Notes: a model not told the origin generated them from the letters alone. A DNA stretch of 45,604 nt from Desulfovibrio sp. (GCA_031272715.1 JAISTH010000091.1:1-45604); one strand, 5' to 3'. Shown: positions 23,509 to 31,715, counted from the first letter of the stretch. Numbers and translations: made by a program.

Positions 23509-25088
23509 CGCCGTTTCCCCATGCTTTCCGCCAGACGCGTGAACTTCCTGTACCAGAACCTCATCACGAAAAACGCCCTGTTCGACGCGTTGCTGGTCAC
23601 GTGCACGGTCGTCGGCACAGGGATCGGCCCTCTCTCCCGCCCCTTGCCGGGAGGCAGCATCGCCACCCGCAGGAAGGACCGGCACTCCGGCACCGTCGCC
23701 ATGAAGGAGAACTTCCCGTCCGCCGTCTCGAACTCCCGGACCAGATGCACCTCCTGCAGTTCGTCCTGCACGAGGACCGTCCCCCGGACGCTTCCCTTCC
23801 CCGGGAACTCCATCGTGAACGTCAGATCCTGGGCCGCACCCTCCACCACGGGCACCGGGAAGAAATGCAGCGCCACGTTCCGGGAGAGGTCGATCCCCTC
23901 GGGCGACACGGGGGAGTCGTCGGGGATGTTCAGGGGCTCGTTCCTCTTGAACTGCGCCGCGCACTCCTCCGGTTCGAGGTGCAGGACGTCCTCGAAATCC
24001 GACCGCATTTCCATCAGCCGCTCCCGTTCGGCGTTGCGGAAGAGGGCGTTCGCCCCTTTCTGGACGCGCCGCAGGATGGTCTCGTGCTGGAGCAGCAGTT
24101 CCTCCGGCTTCGCCCAGAGGAAGATGAGGTTCTCCTCCTCCCCGCCTCCGCTGAGTTCCCGGAGAGACTTCCCGGCAAGGCCCCAGTCCTCGGGTCTCCC
24201 CTCGAAGACGTCCTCCCCGTCGAGGATCCTTTCCAGCAGCCCCGCGTACGCTTCGCAACGTTCGGCCCCTTCCGGGGCCGTTCCGACCCCGTCCCCGGTG
24301 GGGCGCAGCACGGCGCAATCCCCGGGCAGGATGCACTGGGCGAGCCCCAGCGCCATGAAATCCAGGCAGCACATGGCGTCGATGCAGGCGCCGTCCGCCT
24401 CCGTCTCCCTGAAGCCCCCGGCGGACAGCCACGCCGCCTGGGACGCCAGCAGGAACTCCTCCGCGCCGTCCGTGAAGACGTCCTTGGCGGACAGGATCGT
24501 CGTGGCCCTGGGCAGCGTCTCCCCCGGAATCGAGCAGTGGATCGGGCCTCCCGGCTCCACCGTCGTCGCCCCCCGTAGGGTGTGCGCCCGCAGGACCCCT
24601 TCGCGCAGCACGTCGTCGTCGGGATCCGAGGCGACGGCATCGAAGTCCTGGGAAACTGCGACGTCCAGCGTGTCCGCGCGGTAGAAGGCGGCCGGATCGA
24701 GGGCGGTGGTCTTCAGGATCCTGAAGATGGCCCCGGGGAAGCGGCATCCCGACCCCGCCACGAGGACGAAGCGTCCCTTGGCGCGGCGCAGGCCGACGTT
24801 GCGGGCCATGTGCTCCCGCAAGGGCGGGCCCTCCCCGAGGCTCTCGTGGATGTCCCTCGGGACGGTCACGATGCGCCACTGCACCGGCCACACGTCCCGG
24901 GGCAGATCGAGGGCGTGGGCAAGTCCCGGCCGGTCGCGGGGAGGATTCCACTCCACGATGAGCAGTTCCAGGGGGAGATCGGCCGCGTTCGCGCCATGGA
25001 CCACGGAGGCCACGGACCAGCGCAGGCGCGCCACGGAGTCCCGGTCGTCGTTGCGGCCGGTCATGACGATGGTGAGAAGCGGCGTCAT
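23505..25088 (-). CDS. GT-A-like glycosyltransferase paralogue lacking the DxD motif
   Basis: A 527-residue protein. Its first ~200 residues parallel the 21144-22496 product: LLTIVMTGRNDDRDSVARLR, LLIVEWNPPRDRPGL, WRIVTVPRDIHESL, and ARNVGLRRAKGRFVLVAGSG. Where the paralogue has the metal-binding NVDV, this one has AGSGCRF with no acid, so it is probably inactive or changed in mechanism. The C-terminal ~250 residues are different, with strand-rich stretches (DLTFTMEFPGKGSVRGTVLV, FSFMATVPECRSFL) that suggest a beta-sandwich. ATG 25088 overlaps the small upstream ORF's stop (ATGA); its own stop overlaps the repeat ORF start. Confidence 0.75.
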   Translation of the reverse strand: MTPLLTIVMTGRNDDRDSVARLRWSVASVVHGANAADLPLELLIVEWNPPRDRPGLAHALDLPRDVWPVQWRIVTVPRDIHESLGEGPPLREHMARNVGLRRAKGRFVLVAGSGCRFPGAIFRILKTTALDPAAFYRADTLDVAVSQDFDAVASDPDDDVLREGVLRAHTLRGATTVEPGGPIHCSIPGETLPRATTILSAKDVFTDGAEEFLLASQAAWLSAGGFRETEADGACIDAMCCLDFMALGLAQCILPGDCAVLRPTGDGVGTAPEGAERCEAYAGLLERILDGEDVFEGRPEDWGLAGKSLRELSGGGEEENLIFLWAKPEELLLQHETILRRVQKGANALFRNAERERLMEMRSDFEDVLHLEPEECAAQFKRNEPLNIPDDSPVSPEGIDLSRNVALHFFPVPVVEGAAQDLTFTMEFPGKGSVRGTVLVQDELQEVHLVREFETADGKFSFMATVPECRSFLRVAMLPPGKGRERGPIPVPTTVHVTSNASNRAFFVMRFWYRKFTRLAESMGKRR

Positions 25089-25363
25089 TCCGGCACCCTC
25101 CCCGTGCCGCGCAGGGCCGCAAGCCCGCGGACGTCCGCCGGCCGCGTCCCGCGGCCGGCGGCGATGTCCCGGGTGTCCGTCGTGTTCGTCACGCTGTAGA
25201 CTTTGAACAAGATCGCATCCTCACGATTTTCCTCGTCGGGGCCGCATCGGAGCCCCTTCCGTCGCCGCGCGCCCTGCGCGGACAAATCCTTCCCGCGCCC
25301 TGCGCGGACAAATCCTTCCCGCGTCACGCGCGGACAAATCCTTCCCGCGCCACGCGGGGACAA
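25085..25363 (-). CDS. Small coupled ORF of unknown function
   Basis: Up to 92 codons from a TTG at 25363; the true start is uncertain because the first third runs through 26-bp tandem repeats. The last ~50 codons (EDAILFKVYSVTNTTDTR ... GTGRVPE) have nearly all G/C third bases, as in the neighbouring genes, and the stop overlaps the glycosyltransferase start (ATGA), both signs of translation. A 12-bp perfect hairpin (25135-25161) is embedded in the coding part. No domain recognised; it may be the tail of a truncated gene or a leader peptide that controls the next gene. Confidence 0.4.
   Translation of the reverse strand: MSPRGAGRICPRVTREGFVRAGRGKDLSAQGARRRKGLRCGPDEENREDAILFKVYSVTNTTDTRDIAAGRGTRPADVRGLAALRGTGRVPE
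25135..25161 (-). promoter_or_regulatory. 12-bp perfect hairpin upstream of a glycosyltransferase start
   Basis: CCGCCGGCCGCG - TCC - CGCGGCCGGCGG. All 24 stem bases are G or C with a 3-nt loop, 47 nt upstream of ATG 25088. There is no U-tract. It is likely an RNA structure affecting transcription or mRNA decay within the operon. Confidence 0.5.
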
Positions 25364-25386
25364 ATCCCGTCCCGCGTCACGCGGGG
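25269..25386. repeat. 26-bp tandem repeat, 4.5 units
   Basis: Units at 25269-25294 and 25295-25320 are identical (GCGCCCTGCGCGGACAAATC+CTTCCC), 25321-25346 differs at three or four bases, 25347-25373 is 27 bp, and a partial fifth unit overlaps the end of the epimerase gene. Each unit can fold into a small CGCGG...CCGCG hairpin. It lies between the epimerase stop and the small ORF. Confidence 0.85.
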
Positions 25387-26360
25387 CGTCCCTCGGCGGC
25401 CGCCCGGACCTGGGCCTCCACCCATGCGTAGGTCTGCTCGAGTCCCTCCCTGAGGGACCTCGAGGGGCTCCATCCCAGCAGCTTCCGGACGAGGCGGTTG
25501 TCCGAGGTGCGTCCCCGCACCCCCACGGGCCCCGGAACGTGACGCTTGCGCACCGTCTTCCCCGCGATGTCCGCCACCATGTCCACGAGCCCGTCCAACG
25601 TCACCATCTCCTCGGAGCCGATGTTGACCGGTCCGGTCCAGTCCGACCGCATCAGCCGCAAGGTCCCCTCGCAGCACTCGTCCACGTGGAGGAAGGACCG
25701 GGTCTGCATCCCGTCGCCCCATATCTCCACCTCCCCGCCCTCCGGGGCCTGGGCCACCTTGCGGCACACCGCCGCGGGGGCCTTCTCCCGGCCGCCGCAC
25801 CATTCCCCCTCGGGACCGAAGACGTTGTGGTAGCGCGCGATGCGCACCCCGAGCCCGTCGTTGCGGGCATGGGCCAGATAGAGACGCTCGGCGAAGAGTT
25901 TCTCCCAACCGTACTCGCTGTCGGGTTCGGCGGGATAGGCGCCGTCCTCGGCGCAGTCGGGACGGGCCGGATCCCGCTGGTTGCGCAGGGGATAGACGCA
26001 GGCCGAGGAGGCGAAGAACACCCTGCCGCAGCCGCATCCCCGGCACGCTTCCAGCACGTTGAGATTGATGGCCGCAGAGTTGCGCATGATCGCCGCCGCG
26101 TTGGCGTCGTCGAAGACGTAGCCCGCCCCGCCCATGTCCGCCGCGAACTGGTACACTTCGTCGAAGCCCCCCTCCAACGCCTTCCGGCAGGCCCGCGGAT
26201 CCCTCAGGTCCCTCAGCAGGAACTCGTCCGCATTCGTCCCCCCGAACCTCGGCAGGTGCAGGTCCACCCCCCGCACCATGCATCCCTCGGCCTTGAGCCG
26301 CCGCACCACGTGATGGCCGATGAAGCCGCCTGCGCCGCACACGATCGCCCTTGTCGCCAT
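25377..26360 (-). CDS. GDP-mannose 3,5-epimerase homologue
   Basis: A 327-residue extended SDR. Diagnostic segments match GDP-mannose 3,5-epimerase closely: AIVCGAGGFIGHHVVRRL, YQFAADMGGAGYVFDD, FFASSACVYP, EYGWEKLFAERLY (YxxxK), GPEGEWCGGREKAPAAVCRK, IWGDGMQTRSFLHVDEC and PVNIGSEEMVTL. The enzyme epimerises C3 and C5 of GDP-D-mannose via a 4-keto form, giving GDP-L-galactose or GDP-L-gulose. Because the locus can also make GDP-D-glycero-D-manno-heptose, which has the manno configuration, a GDP-heptose substrate is possible (inference). Its start is 3 bp after the preceding gene's stop. Confidence 0.85.
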   Translation of the reverse strand: MATRAIVCGAGGFIGHHVVRRLKAEGCMVRGVDLHLPRFGGTNADEFLLRDLRDPRACRKALEGGFDEVYQFAADMGGAGYVFDDANAAAIMRNSAAINLNVLEACRGCGCGRVFFASSACVYPLRNQRDPARPDCAEDGAYPAEPDSEYGWEKLFAERLYLAHARNDGLGVRIARYHNVFGPEGEWCGGREKAPAAVCRKVAQAPEGGEVEIWGDGMQTRSFLHVDECCEGTLRLMRSDWTGPVNIGSEEMVTLDGLVDMVADIAGKTVRKRHVPGPVGVRGRTSDNRLVRKLLGWSPSRSLREGLEQTYAWVEAQVRAAAEGRPA

Positions 26361-26363
26361 GTC

Positions 26364-27047
26364 CTATCCTTCCTCCCCCCGGGGCGACATCCCGTCGAGA
26401 CGGGCCAGCCGCACGGCGGGATCCCCCGCCACCCGGCACCCGCTGCCGCACCCCTTGTAGATGACCGATCCCGGGGCGACGACGTTGCCGTCCCCCACCC
26501 TCGCCCCGTCAAGGACGGTGCACCTGGGCCCGAAAGCGTTGCCGGAGCCCACCCGGGCCCCGCCCAGCACGAGGCCGTACGGGCCGAAAAGATTGCAGTC
26601 CCCCACCTCCGCGTCGTGGGCGATGGCGACGGCCCCGTTGCAGTAGTTGCCGTTCCCGACCTTCGCGTCGTTCAGCACCGCGCTGTCCCGGCCGAATATG
26701 TTCCCCTCCCCGATCCGCGCCGAAGGGCAGATCTCCGCCCTCGGATGCACGAGATTCAGGAAGGGCGCACCCATGGCCCCGTAGGCCTCGTATATGGCGC
26801 GGCGCAGCGAAGGCGCGCCGACGCCGATGACGAGGACGTCCCCGGGATTTGGCCGATACTCCTCGTCCGTCCCGAGCAAGGGCCCCTCCCCCTTGAGGTT
26901 CCCGGGATGCCCCCGCCAGGCCACGAACCCCCCGAAACGCCACCCCCGCCACCGGCGCGCGTCGGCCCGCAGCATGAGATCCAGCGCCCAGCGGCATTCC
27001 CTGGCGGCTCCCCCGTTCCCCACGATGACCACCCTTCGTCCCGTCAC
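26364..27047 (-). CDS. PglD/NeuD-like sugar acyltransferase (left-handed beta-helix)
   Basis: A 227-residue protein. The N-terminal ~80 residues form the small Rossmann-like domain of the PglD/NeuD family (RVVIVGNGGAARECRWAL, LVIGVGAPSLRRAIYEA). The rest is a hexapeptide-repeat helix (IGEGNIFGRDSAVLNDAKVG, VGNGNYCNGAVAIAHDAEVG), with a probable catalytic His in AIAHDAEVGD. Family members transfer acetyl from acetyl-CoA to an amino or hydroxyl group of a sugar. Here, next to an ACP, KAS III and SDR, another acyl group delivered from CoA or ACP is conceivable. GTG 27047 overlaps the upstream stop (GTGA). Confidence 0.8.
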   Translation of the reverse strand: MTGRRVVIVGNGGAARECRWALDLMLRADARRWRGWRFGGFVAWRGHPGNLKGEGPLLGTDEEYRPNPGDVLVIGVGAPSLRRAIYEAYGAMGAPFLNLVHPRAEICPSARIGEGNIFGRDSAVLNDAKVGNGNYCNGAVAIAHDAEVGDCNLFGPYGLVLGGARVGSGNAFGPRCTVLDGARVGDGNVVAPGSVIYKGCGSGCRVAGDPAVRLARLDGMSPRGEEG

Positions 27048-27799
27048 AGGCTCCTGCCTCCGTCCACGACGAAATTCCGCCCCGTGATCCACCGGGCCTC
27101 GGGGGAGAGCAGGAAGGCCGCAAGCCCCGCCACGTCCCGGGGCGTGCCCGTCCCCAAGGGATGCCGCCTCTCCTCCCCTTCCAGGAATCCCTCCCCCAGC
27201 ATGTCCGCGAGACCCTCCACCATCGGGGTGGCGACGAGCCCCGGAGAGATGCAGTTCACCCGCACCCTGCGCCCGGCGAGTTCCATCGCCATGACCTTGA
27301 CGGCGCAGACCACGGCCGCCTTGGCGGCGGCATAGACGATCTGCCCCTTCGCCGGACGCTCGGCCGCGATGGATGCGACGAAAACCGCGCTCGTCCCCTC
27401 GACGCAGTTGCGTCTGTCCAGAACCGCCTGGGCCAACGCCATGGGCACGAGAAAGAGATCCTCCAGAAGCCCCCGGGCCTTCGCCCCGTCCACCGCCATG
27501 AAAGGCGCCGCCTCCACACGGCCCGCCGCATGGACGAGCCCGCCGAACCTGCCGTGCCGCTCCCGCAGGGACGCCACCCAATCCGCCAGTCCCTCCACGT
27601 CCCTTGAAAGATCCCGCACCTCCACACGGAAGCGGTTCCCGGCCCCGCACTCCCGCCTCGCCGCCATCAACCGGTCCAGGCTGCGGCCGGTGGCGACCAC
27701 CGTCGCCCCCAGGCCGCAGCACTGCAGCGCGACCTCCCGGCCGATGCCGGAACTCGCGCCGGTCACGAGGACCGGATGGTCCCCCGCAAGGCGCGTCAA
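27044..27799 (-). CDS. Short-chain dehydrogenase/reductase (FabG-like)
   Basis: A 251-residue SDR. Visible: VLVTGASSGIGREVAL (NAD(P)-binding TGxxxGxG), LVHAAGRVEAAPF (NAG-type strand), FVASIAAERPAKGQIVYAAAK (catalytic Ser, Tyr and Lys, YxxxK), CISPGLVATPMVEGL and WITGRNFVVDGG, all standard FabG-type landmarks. Between an ACP and a KAS III it most likely reduces a 3-oxoacyl-ACP. A sugar reductase role is the alternative. The start is TTG 27799, which overlaps the ACP stop (TTGA) and puts the glycine motif at residue 13. No ATG is suitably placed. Confidence 0.82.
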   Translation of the reverse strand: MTRLAGDHPVLVTGASSGIGREVALQCCGLGATVVATGRSLDRLMAARRECGAGNRFRVEVRDLSRDVEGLADWVASLRERHGRFGGLVHAAGRVEAAPFMAVDGAKARGLLEDLFLVPMALAQAVLDRRNCVEGTSAVFVASIAAERPAKGQIVYAAAKAAVVCAVKVMAMELAGRRVRVNCISPGLVATPMVEGLADMLGEGFLEGEERRHPLGTGTPRDVAGLAAFLLSPEARWITGRNFVVDGGRSL

Positions 27800-28023
27800 C
27801 GGATCGCCCCCTTGGCGAGAGCCGCCACGTCCTCCACGGTGTTGAGACTCCCGAACCTGGAGTAGGGGATCCGCAGCCCGAAATGCCCGTGGAGGAAGGC
27901 CATGCATCCCATGATCGCGAGACTGTCCCATTCCGGGACGTCCCGTAGGGCCATGTCCGGGGTCAGCGTGCCGTCCCGCTGCATGAGGGTCTTGAGTTCC
28001 TCGAGGAATTCGTCGATGTTCAC
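27796..28023 (-). CDS. Acyl carrier protein
   Basis: A 75-residue acidic four-helix protein with the phosphopantetheine attachment motif EWDSLAIMG, Ser34 being the expected attachment residue. The usual DSL is kept. Unlike primary-metabolism AcpP, the sequence is divergent (MAFLHGHFGLRIPYSRFG), as for dedicated ACPs in specialised acyl pathways. It overlaps the KAS III gene upstream by 4 nt and the SDR gene downstream by 4 nt, so the three are one translational unit. Confidence 0.88.
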   Translation of the reverse strand: MNIDEFLEELKTLMQRDGTLTPDMALRDVPEWDSLAIMGCMAFLHGHFGLRIPYSRFGSLNTVEDVAALAKGAIR

Positions 28024-29315
28024 TGCATACCTCCTTCGTCGTCCGTGGGGATGGGGCCGGCGGCCCGGCCGCAGGCTTTGACGGCCGTGCCGGCGTCTGG
28101 GGAGGGCATGCCGTCCCTCGGCATGCCCCGAAGGGACGTGTCGTCGGACCGGGTCTCAGGGGGGGCGCCCGCGATCCGGGCCCGCCAGCGGGCGAGTTCC
28201 TCCTCCGGGGCGACGATGGGGGTTTCCGGATCGAAGTCGACGACGGGGGCGCAGCGCGCGCCTTCCATCGTCAGGATCGCGGAGGCCCAGGAGAGGCCGA
28301 CGCCGTATCCCGACAGCAGCAGGGTGCGGGGCCCCCTTGCGAGTTCCTCCCCCAGGGCGTCGCACAGGGCGCAAGGGATGGACGCCGCCCCCTGGTTGCC
28401 GTAGCGGCTGAAGGTCTCCATGGGGGTGCGGCTCTCGGGGAACCCTGCCTCCCGGGCGATGTTCGCCATGATCTGCCTGTTCGCCTGATGCAGCACGAGA
28501 TGGTGGACGTCGGCCGGGGTCATGCCGGCCGATGCCAGCAGCGCCTTGATGCGGGCCGGCACGGTGTCCATGGTGAAGGCGAAGACGGCCCCTGCGTCCA
28601 TGTGGAGGCGGTTGGGCCGCCAGGGGACGCCTGCGGGGTCGAAGACCCTTTGGCAGTGTGCGGCGTAGGCCTCCGGGGTGCTTGGGGGCGGGATGCGGGC
28701 GCCTCCCGCGGCGATCATGAGATCCTTGGCTCCGGATCCGTCCGTCCCCAGATCGAACCATGCAGCGGGGGCGCCTTGGGCGCGCTCCACCAGCGTCGCC
28801 GTGCCGCAGTCCCCGAAGACGGGGGCGACGACGCGGTTCTCCGGGTCCAGCAGGCCCGTCATGCCGTCCCCCACGAGGAGCAGGACGCGCCGCGCCGCGC
28901 TGCAGGCCGCGAGGGAGAAGGCCAGCCACAGTCCGTAGACGTAGCCGGAACACCCCTGGTTGACGTCGAGGGCCGCGCAGTCCCGGGAGAGTCCCAGGGC
29001 GTCCTGGAGGATGCAGGCCGTGGCGGGGAGGATGTGGTCGGGATGCTGGCCGACGAAAAGGAGCGCGTCGATGGCGTCCCCTGGAACGTCGAGGATCCCC
29101 ATGAGACGCCGGGCCGCCTGGCGGCAGAGGTCCGCGGGGGTCACGCCGGGGGGCGCGACGCGTCTGCGGTCGATCCCGGCGATCCTCGCAAGGCGTTCCA
29201 CGCGGCGCAGGTCCCCGCCGAGCCGGGCGACCTCCTCCGCAAGGCGCACCTCCTCCTTCGGGACGACGGCGGCGATGCCGGCGATGCGCACGTCCGTGAA
29301 CGCGGCTCGGGCCAT
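28020..29315 (-). CDS. 3-oxoacyl-ACP synthase III (FabH-like)
   Basis: A 431-residue ketosynthase of the KAS III type, which condenses an acyl-CoA with malonyl-ACP. The Cys-His-Asn triad is visible: DVNQGCSGYVYGL (Cys ~120), LVLHQANRQIM (His ~275) and SRYGNQGAASIP (Asn ~306). ATACILQDALGL and GDCGTATLVE are further family marks. The C-terminal ~75 residues (after VVDFDPETPIVAP) are an extra Pro/Asp/Gly-rich tail not found in FabH. First gene of the long operon; ATG 29315 is followed directly by the expected N-terminus. Lies with its own ACP and reductase, so it likely starts a short acyl chain for glycan decoration. Confidence 0.85.
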   Translation of the reverse strand: MARAAFTDVRIAGIAAVVPKEEVRLAEEVARLGGDLRRVERLARIAGIDRRRVAPPGVTPADLCRQAARRLMGILDVPGDAIDALLFVGQHPDHILPATACILQDALGLSRDCAALDVNQGCSGYVYGLWLAFSLAACSAARRVLLLVGDGMTGLLDPENRVVAPVFGDCGTATLVERAQGAPAAWFDLGTDGSGAKDLMIAAGGARIPPPSTPEAYAAHCQRVFDPAGVPWRPNRLHMDAGAVFAFTMDTVPARIKALLASAGMTPADVHHLVLHQANRQIMANIAREAGFPESRTPMETFSRYGNQGAASIPCALCDALGEELARGPRTLLLSGYGVGLSWASAILTMEGARCAPVVDFDPETPIVAPEEELARWRARIAGAPPETRSDDTSLRGMPRDGMPSPDAGTAVKACGRAAGPIPTDDEGGMQ

Positions 29316-29872
29316 GGATCAGTCCTCCTCCATGACATGGACGTCCGGGACATCGCGGTCCGCCGCCGACGTCCCGGCCGGAGAGGGGGCGCCGGCCGGG
29401 GACGTCGGGCGACGGGCCGGCATGGGACGCGTCCCTGGACCGGAATCCCGGCCCGTCGGCGCGTCGATGCAGGGGGATGCGTTCCCCGGAAGGTCTCGTG
29501 GCCTAGCGGGAAGCGTCGGGAAGGGGGCGGGGAAGGGCATGGACCGGTGGCGTTTCGCGTCGCGTCTTCATGATGGCCGCATGGCGCGAATCCGGTCGAA
29601 GCCGGACATGCCCGGACGCCAGGACCCGGACGCACGTATGGCGCGTCGGGGCCGCGGGGAGGGATGTCGCCACGGGTCCCCTCCCGGCGACGGGGGCCGG
29701 GAGGGGCGGGGTGGCGGTGGGGGGGCGTTGCGAGTATCCTGGCACGATGACGATGTCCGCAAGGTTGGCGGCCGGGCACGCGAGGGGCGCCTGGTCCTGC
29801 GCGGCGAGCCGCGACGGGGCGGGCGACGTTCCCGTCCTCGTGCCGTGGCTTCGGCATGGGGCTCCGACCGTC
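29316..29872 (-). other. Long GC-rich leader upstream of the operon
   Basis: About 557 nt between the candidate transcription start and the KAS III ATG. ORFs here overlap the promoter or are Arg/Pro-rich shadows, so I call none. The sequence CCGTCGCCGGGAGGGGAC with its surroundings is prone to fold. No ops/JUMPstart-type element (GGCGGTAGC) was seen. A regulatory leader is plausible but unproven. Confidence 0.35.
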
Positions 29873-29879
29873 TTGAAGG

Positions 29880-29908
29880 AGTATGTCATGATGCCGAGAA
29901 CCTGTCAA
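29880..29908 (-). promoter_or_regulatory. Candidate sigma-70 promoter of the glycan operon
   Basis: Minus-strand TTGACA at 29908-29903, a 17-nt spacer, then CATACT at 29885-29880 (perfect -35, 4/6 -10). Transcription would start near 29873. It is at the edge between AT-rich upstream DNA and the GC-rich operon. Confidence 0.5.
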
Positions 29909-29916
29909 TGGGTGTC

Positions 29917-29931
29917 TTGCGTTTGACGCAA
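29917..29931. promoter_or_regulatory. Palindrome just upstream of the operon promoter
   Basis: TTGCGT-TTG-ACGCAA, perfect 6-bp arms, centred about 51 bp upstream of the predicted transcription start. That is the distance of a class I/II activator site next to the -35 element. Confidence 0.4.
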
Positions 29932-31199
29932 TATGCAAATGAAATGCTTCACAGAGGCTTGCATGGCGCAGTTATAACCCTTGCCCAACATAAAAAAGCA
30001 ATCTAGAATTAGCTTTTATTTTTTATAATCGCCAAATGATATGTACAAACTTAGCCTATATATACTTTATGCATTTACATATATAAATTGTGGTGTGCTG
30101 TTGTGATTACAAATTTAGTGCATTATAGGATTTTCAAGTATGCGATTATCATGAAAATATGCAGTATTGTTGTTTGGCATCTAAAATGCGGCCCATGGCA
30201 TGCCCTGATACGTGCCATGTCGCGCTCAGGACGGACAACAACCGCAACATGTCCATCAAAGACATCGCGGCGAGTATGCCATGCCGTTTGCAAAGGAGTC
30301 AAGCCGAGCAGACCACTTTTTTTCAGAAAAAGCGGTCAGGCTTGTGCGGGGCGGGGTTCGTGGGATGGATATGGAGAGGCGGGGAGGGATTCTTAGGCGG
30401 GACATAGTTCCGGGTCTTGGGAGAGACCTGGAACGTCAGGGCCGGAATGATCCGCGGACTATCGGGACACAAGGATTTCCCATGGACCGGGGTTCTGGAG
30501 ATCGTCCAAAGCAAGGTCCTCGCGCAGTCCCGATGGCATCGGACGGGACACCGTCCGAAAGCCGACGTGGAACCTTTCGGGGCATGGCATCGGGGCATTG
30601 ATGCCGATCGTCGTTACTGCGTAAATTTTTACCGTAAAGTGGAACGCAGAAAGAGTCAAAGCACTTCCCCAAGGGACTGTGGCCGCTGGAACACAACACT
30701 CTTCGGGAAGGTTTTTTCGAACGTGTCGAGGCATCCGCGGTTTGCATCGTTTACTATGTGCCAGCGTTCTCTGCAAAAATGCCACAAAAAGGGAAATCAT
30801 TTAGCCGGTTGCCATTCGTGCCAAGCTTCCGATCGCTCACTGCAGTCGGGCCGAGCGTCCAGACTCCCGGGGAAGGTCAATGCCCGAAAGCCCCCCCGCC
30901 TCCGCCGGCCGTGTCGGAAAACGGGGACGGATGCCGCCGCATCCCGGGGGATTCCGGTGCCACTCCGGCACTTGCGGCGGCCCTGCCCGCAATCCCGGCA
31001 TGCGTCTGGAACAGGCACGTCTTGAGCTGCGCTTCGGGCATTGCTTGCCGGGAGTGCATCCCGACTGCAACAGCCAAGTCCGACAACTGCGTGTTTTTGG
31101 TGCGTATTAGCTTTTGCGCGGCATCAGCGTGCGTTGCTGCATCTGCAGAAAATCCGCAGGAGCGGTTCCAGTCACATGGCGAACGTTCTGCGGAACGCG
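29932..31199. other. Gene-free region with two strong dyads
   Basis: No supportable gene in ~1.27 kb; all ORFs lack family features. The left 200 bp is very AT-rich. Two stem-loops stand out: GTTCCGGGTCT-TGGGAG-AGACCTGGAAC (30407-30434, one wobble) and CGGACGG-GACA-CCGTCCG (30540-30557). A small RNA, or remnants of a mobile element, are possible. Confidence 0.4.
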
Positions 31200-31715
31200 T
31201 TAGTCGATGTCGTCATAATATTGCGCGGGACTCGGGCCGGAGCGCTCGACGATCTTGGGATAGCGCTGCTTGTCCTTCTTGCTCTCCTCGATGGACAGCA
31301 GTTCGCACTTGTGCATCCAGTTGTCGCCGAAGTCGAACCAGTAGAAGAAGGTGTCGCCGACCTTGAGGTCCACGGCGATCATCGGGGTCGTCTCGGCGTC
31401 CTTGATTTCGTGGCCGTCATCGAAGCCTTCAAGGAGCATCTTCAGGCCGTAGCACACCGCCTTCTCGTCCATGGGGTTCTCCCCGCCGAACTGGAATTCA
31501 TACTGGTGCTGCTCGAAGCGATTGAAGGCCTTGAAGATCATGTCGTGGAGATCCTGCAGGGTGTGGGATCCACGCAACTCGATGACCCTGTACGGCGCCT
31601 CCTTGCACTTCTTGATGAAGCTTTCCGGAATCGGGCCATCGTAAAGTTCGACCTTGATCTTGTAGATGATGTTGCCGCCATCTTTCGAGCTTGCGAAGGT
31701 GTCCGGTTTGTGCAT
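31200..31715 (-). CDS. pRiA4b ORF-3-like family protein
   Basis: A 171-residue protein of the pRiA4b ORF-3-like family (PF07929). Family landmarks: IYKIKVELYDGPIPESF, YRVIELRGSHTLQDLHDMIF, FNRFEQHQYEFQFGG and VGDTFFYWFDFGDNWMHKC, then RYPKIVERSGPSPAQYYD. The family occurs on plasmids, with IS elements and in defence-like islands; its biochemical role is unknown. Single gene, no close partner. The context (Rpn-type nuclease beside it) supports an accessory region. Confidence 0.85.
   Translation of the reverse strand: MHKPDTFASSKDGGNIIYKIKVELYDGPIPESFIKKCKEAPYRVIELRGSHTLQDLHDMIFKAFNRFEQHQYEFQFGGENPMDEKAVCYGLKMLLEGFDDGHEIKDAETTPMIAVDLKVGDTFFYWFDFGDNWMHKCELLSIEESKKDKQRYPKIVERSGPSPAQYYDDID

Noticed and set aside
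29503-29889. A 128-codon ORF in the operon leader
   Set aside because: Its start overlaps the predicted promoter, there is no ribosome-binding site, and the composition is Pro/Arg-rich.
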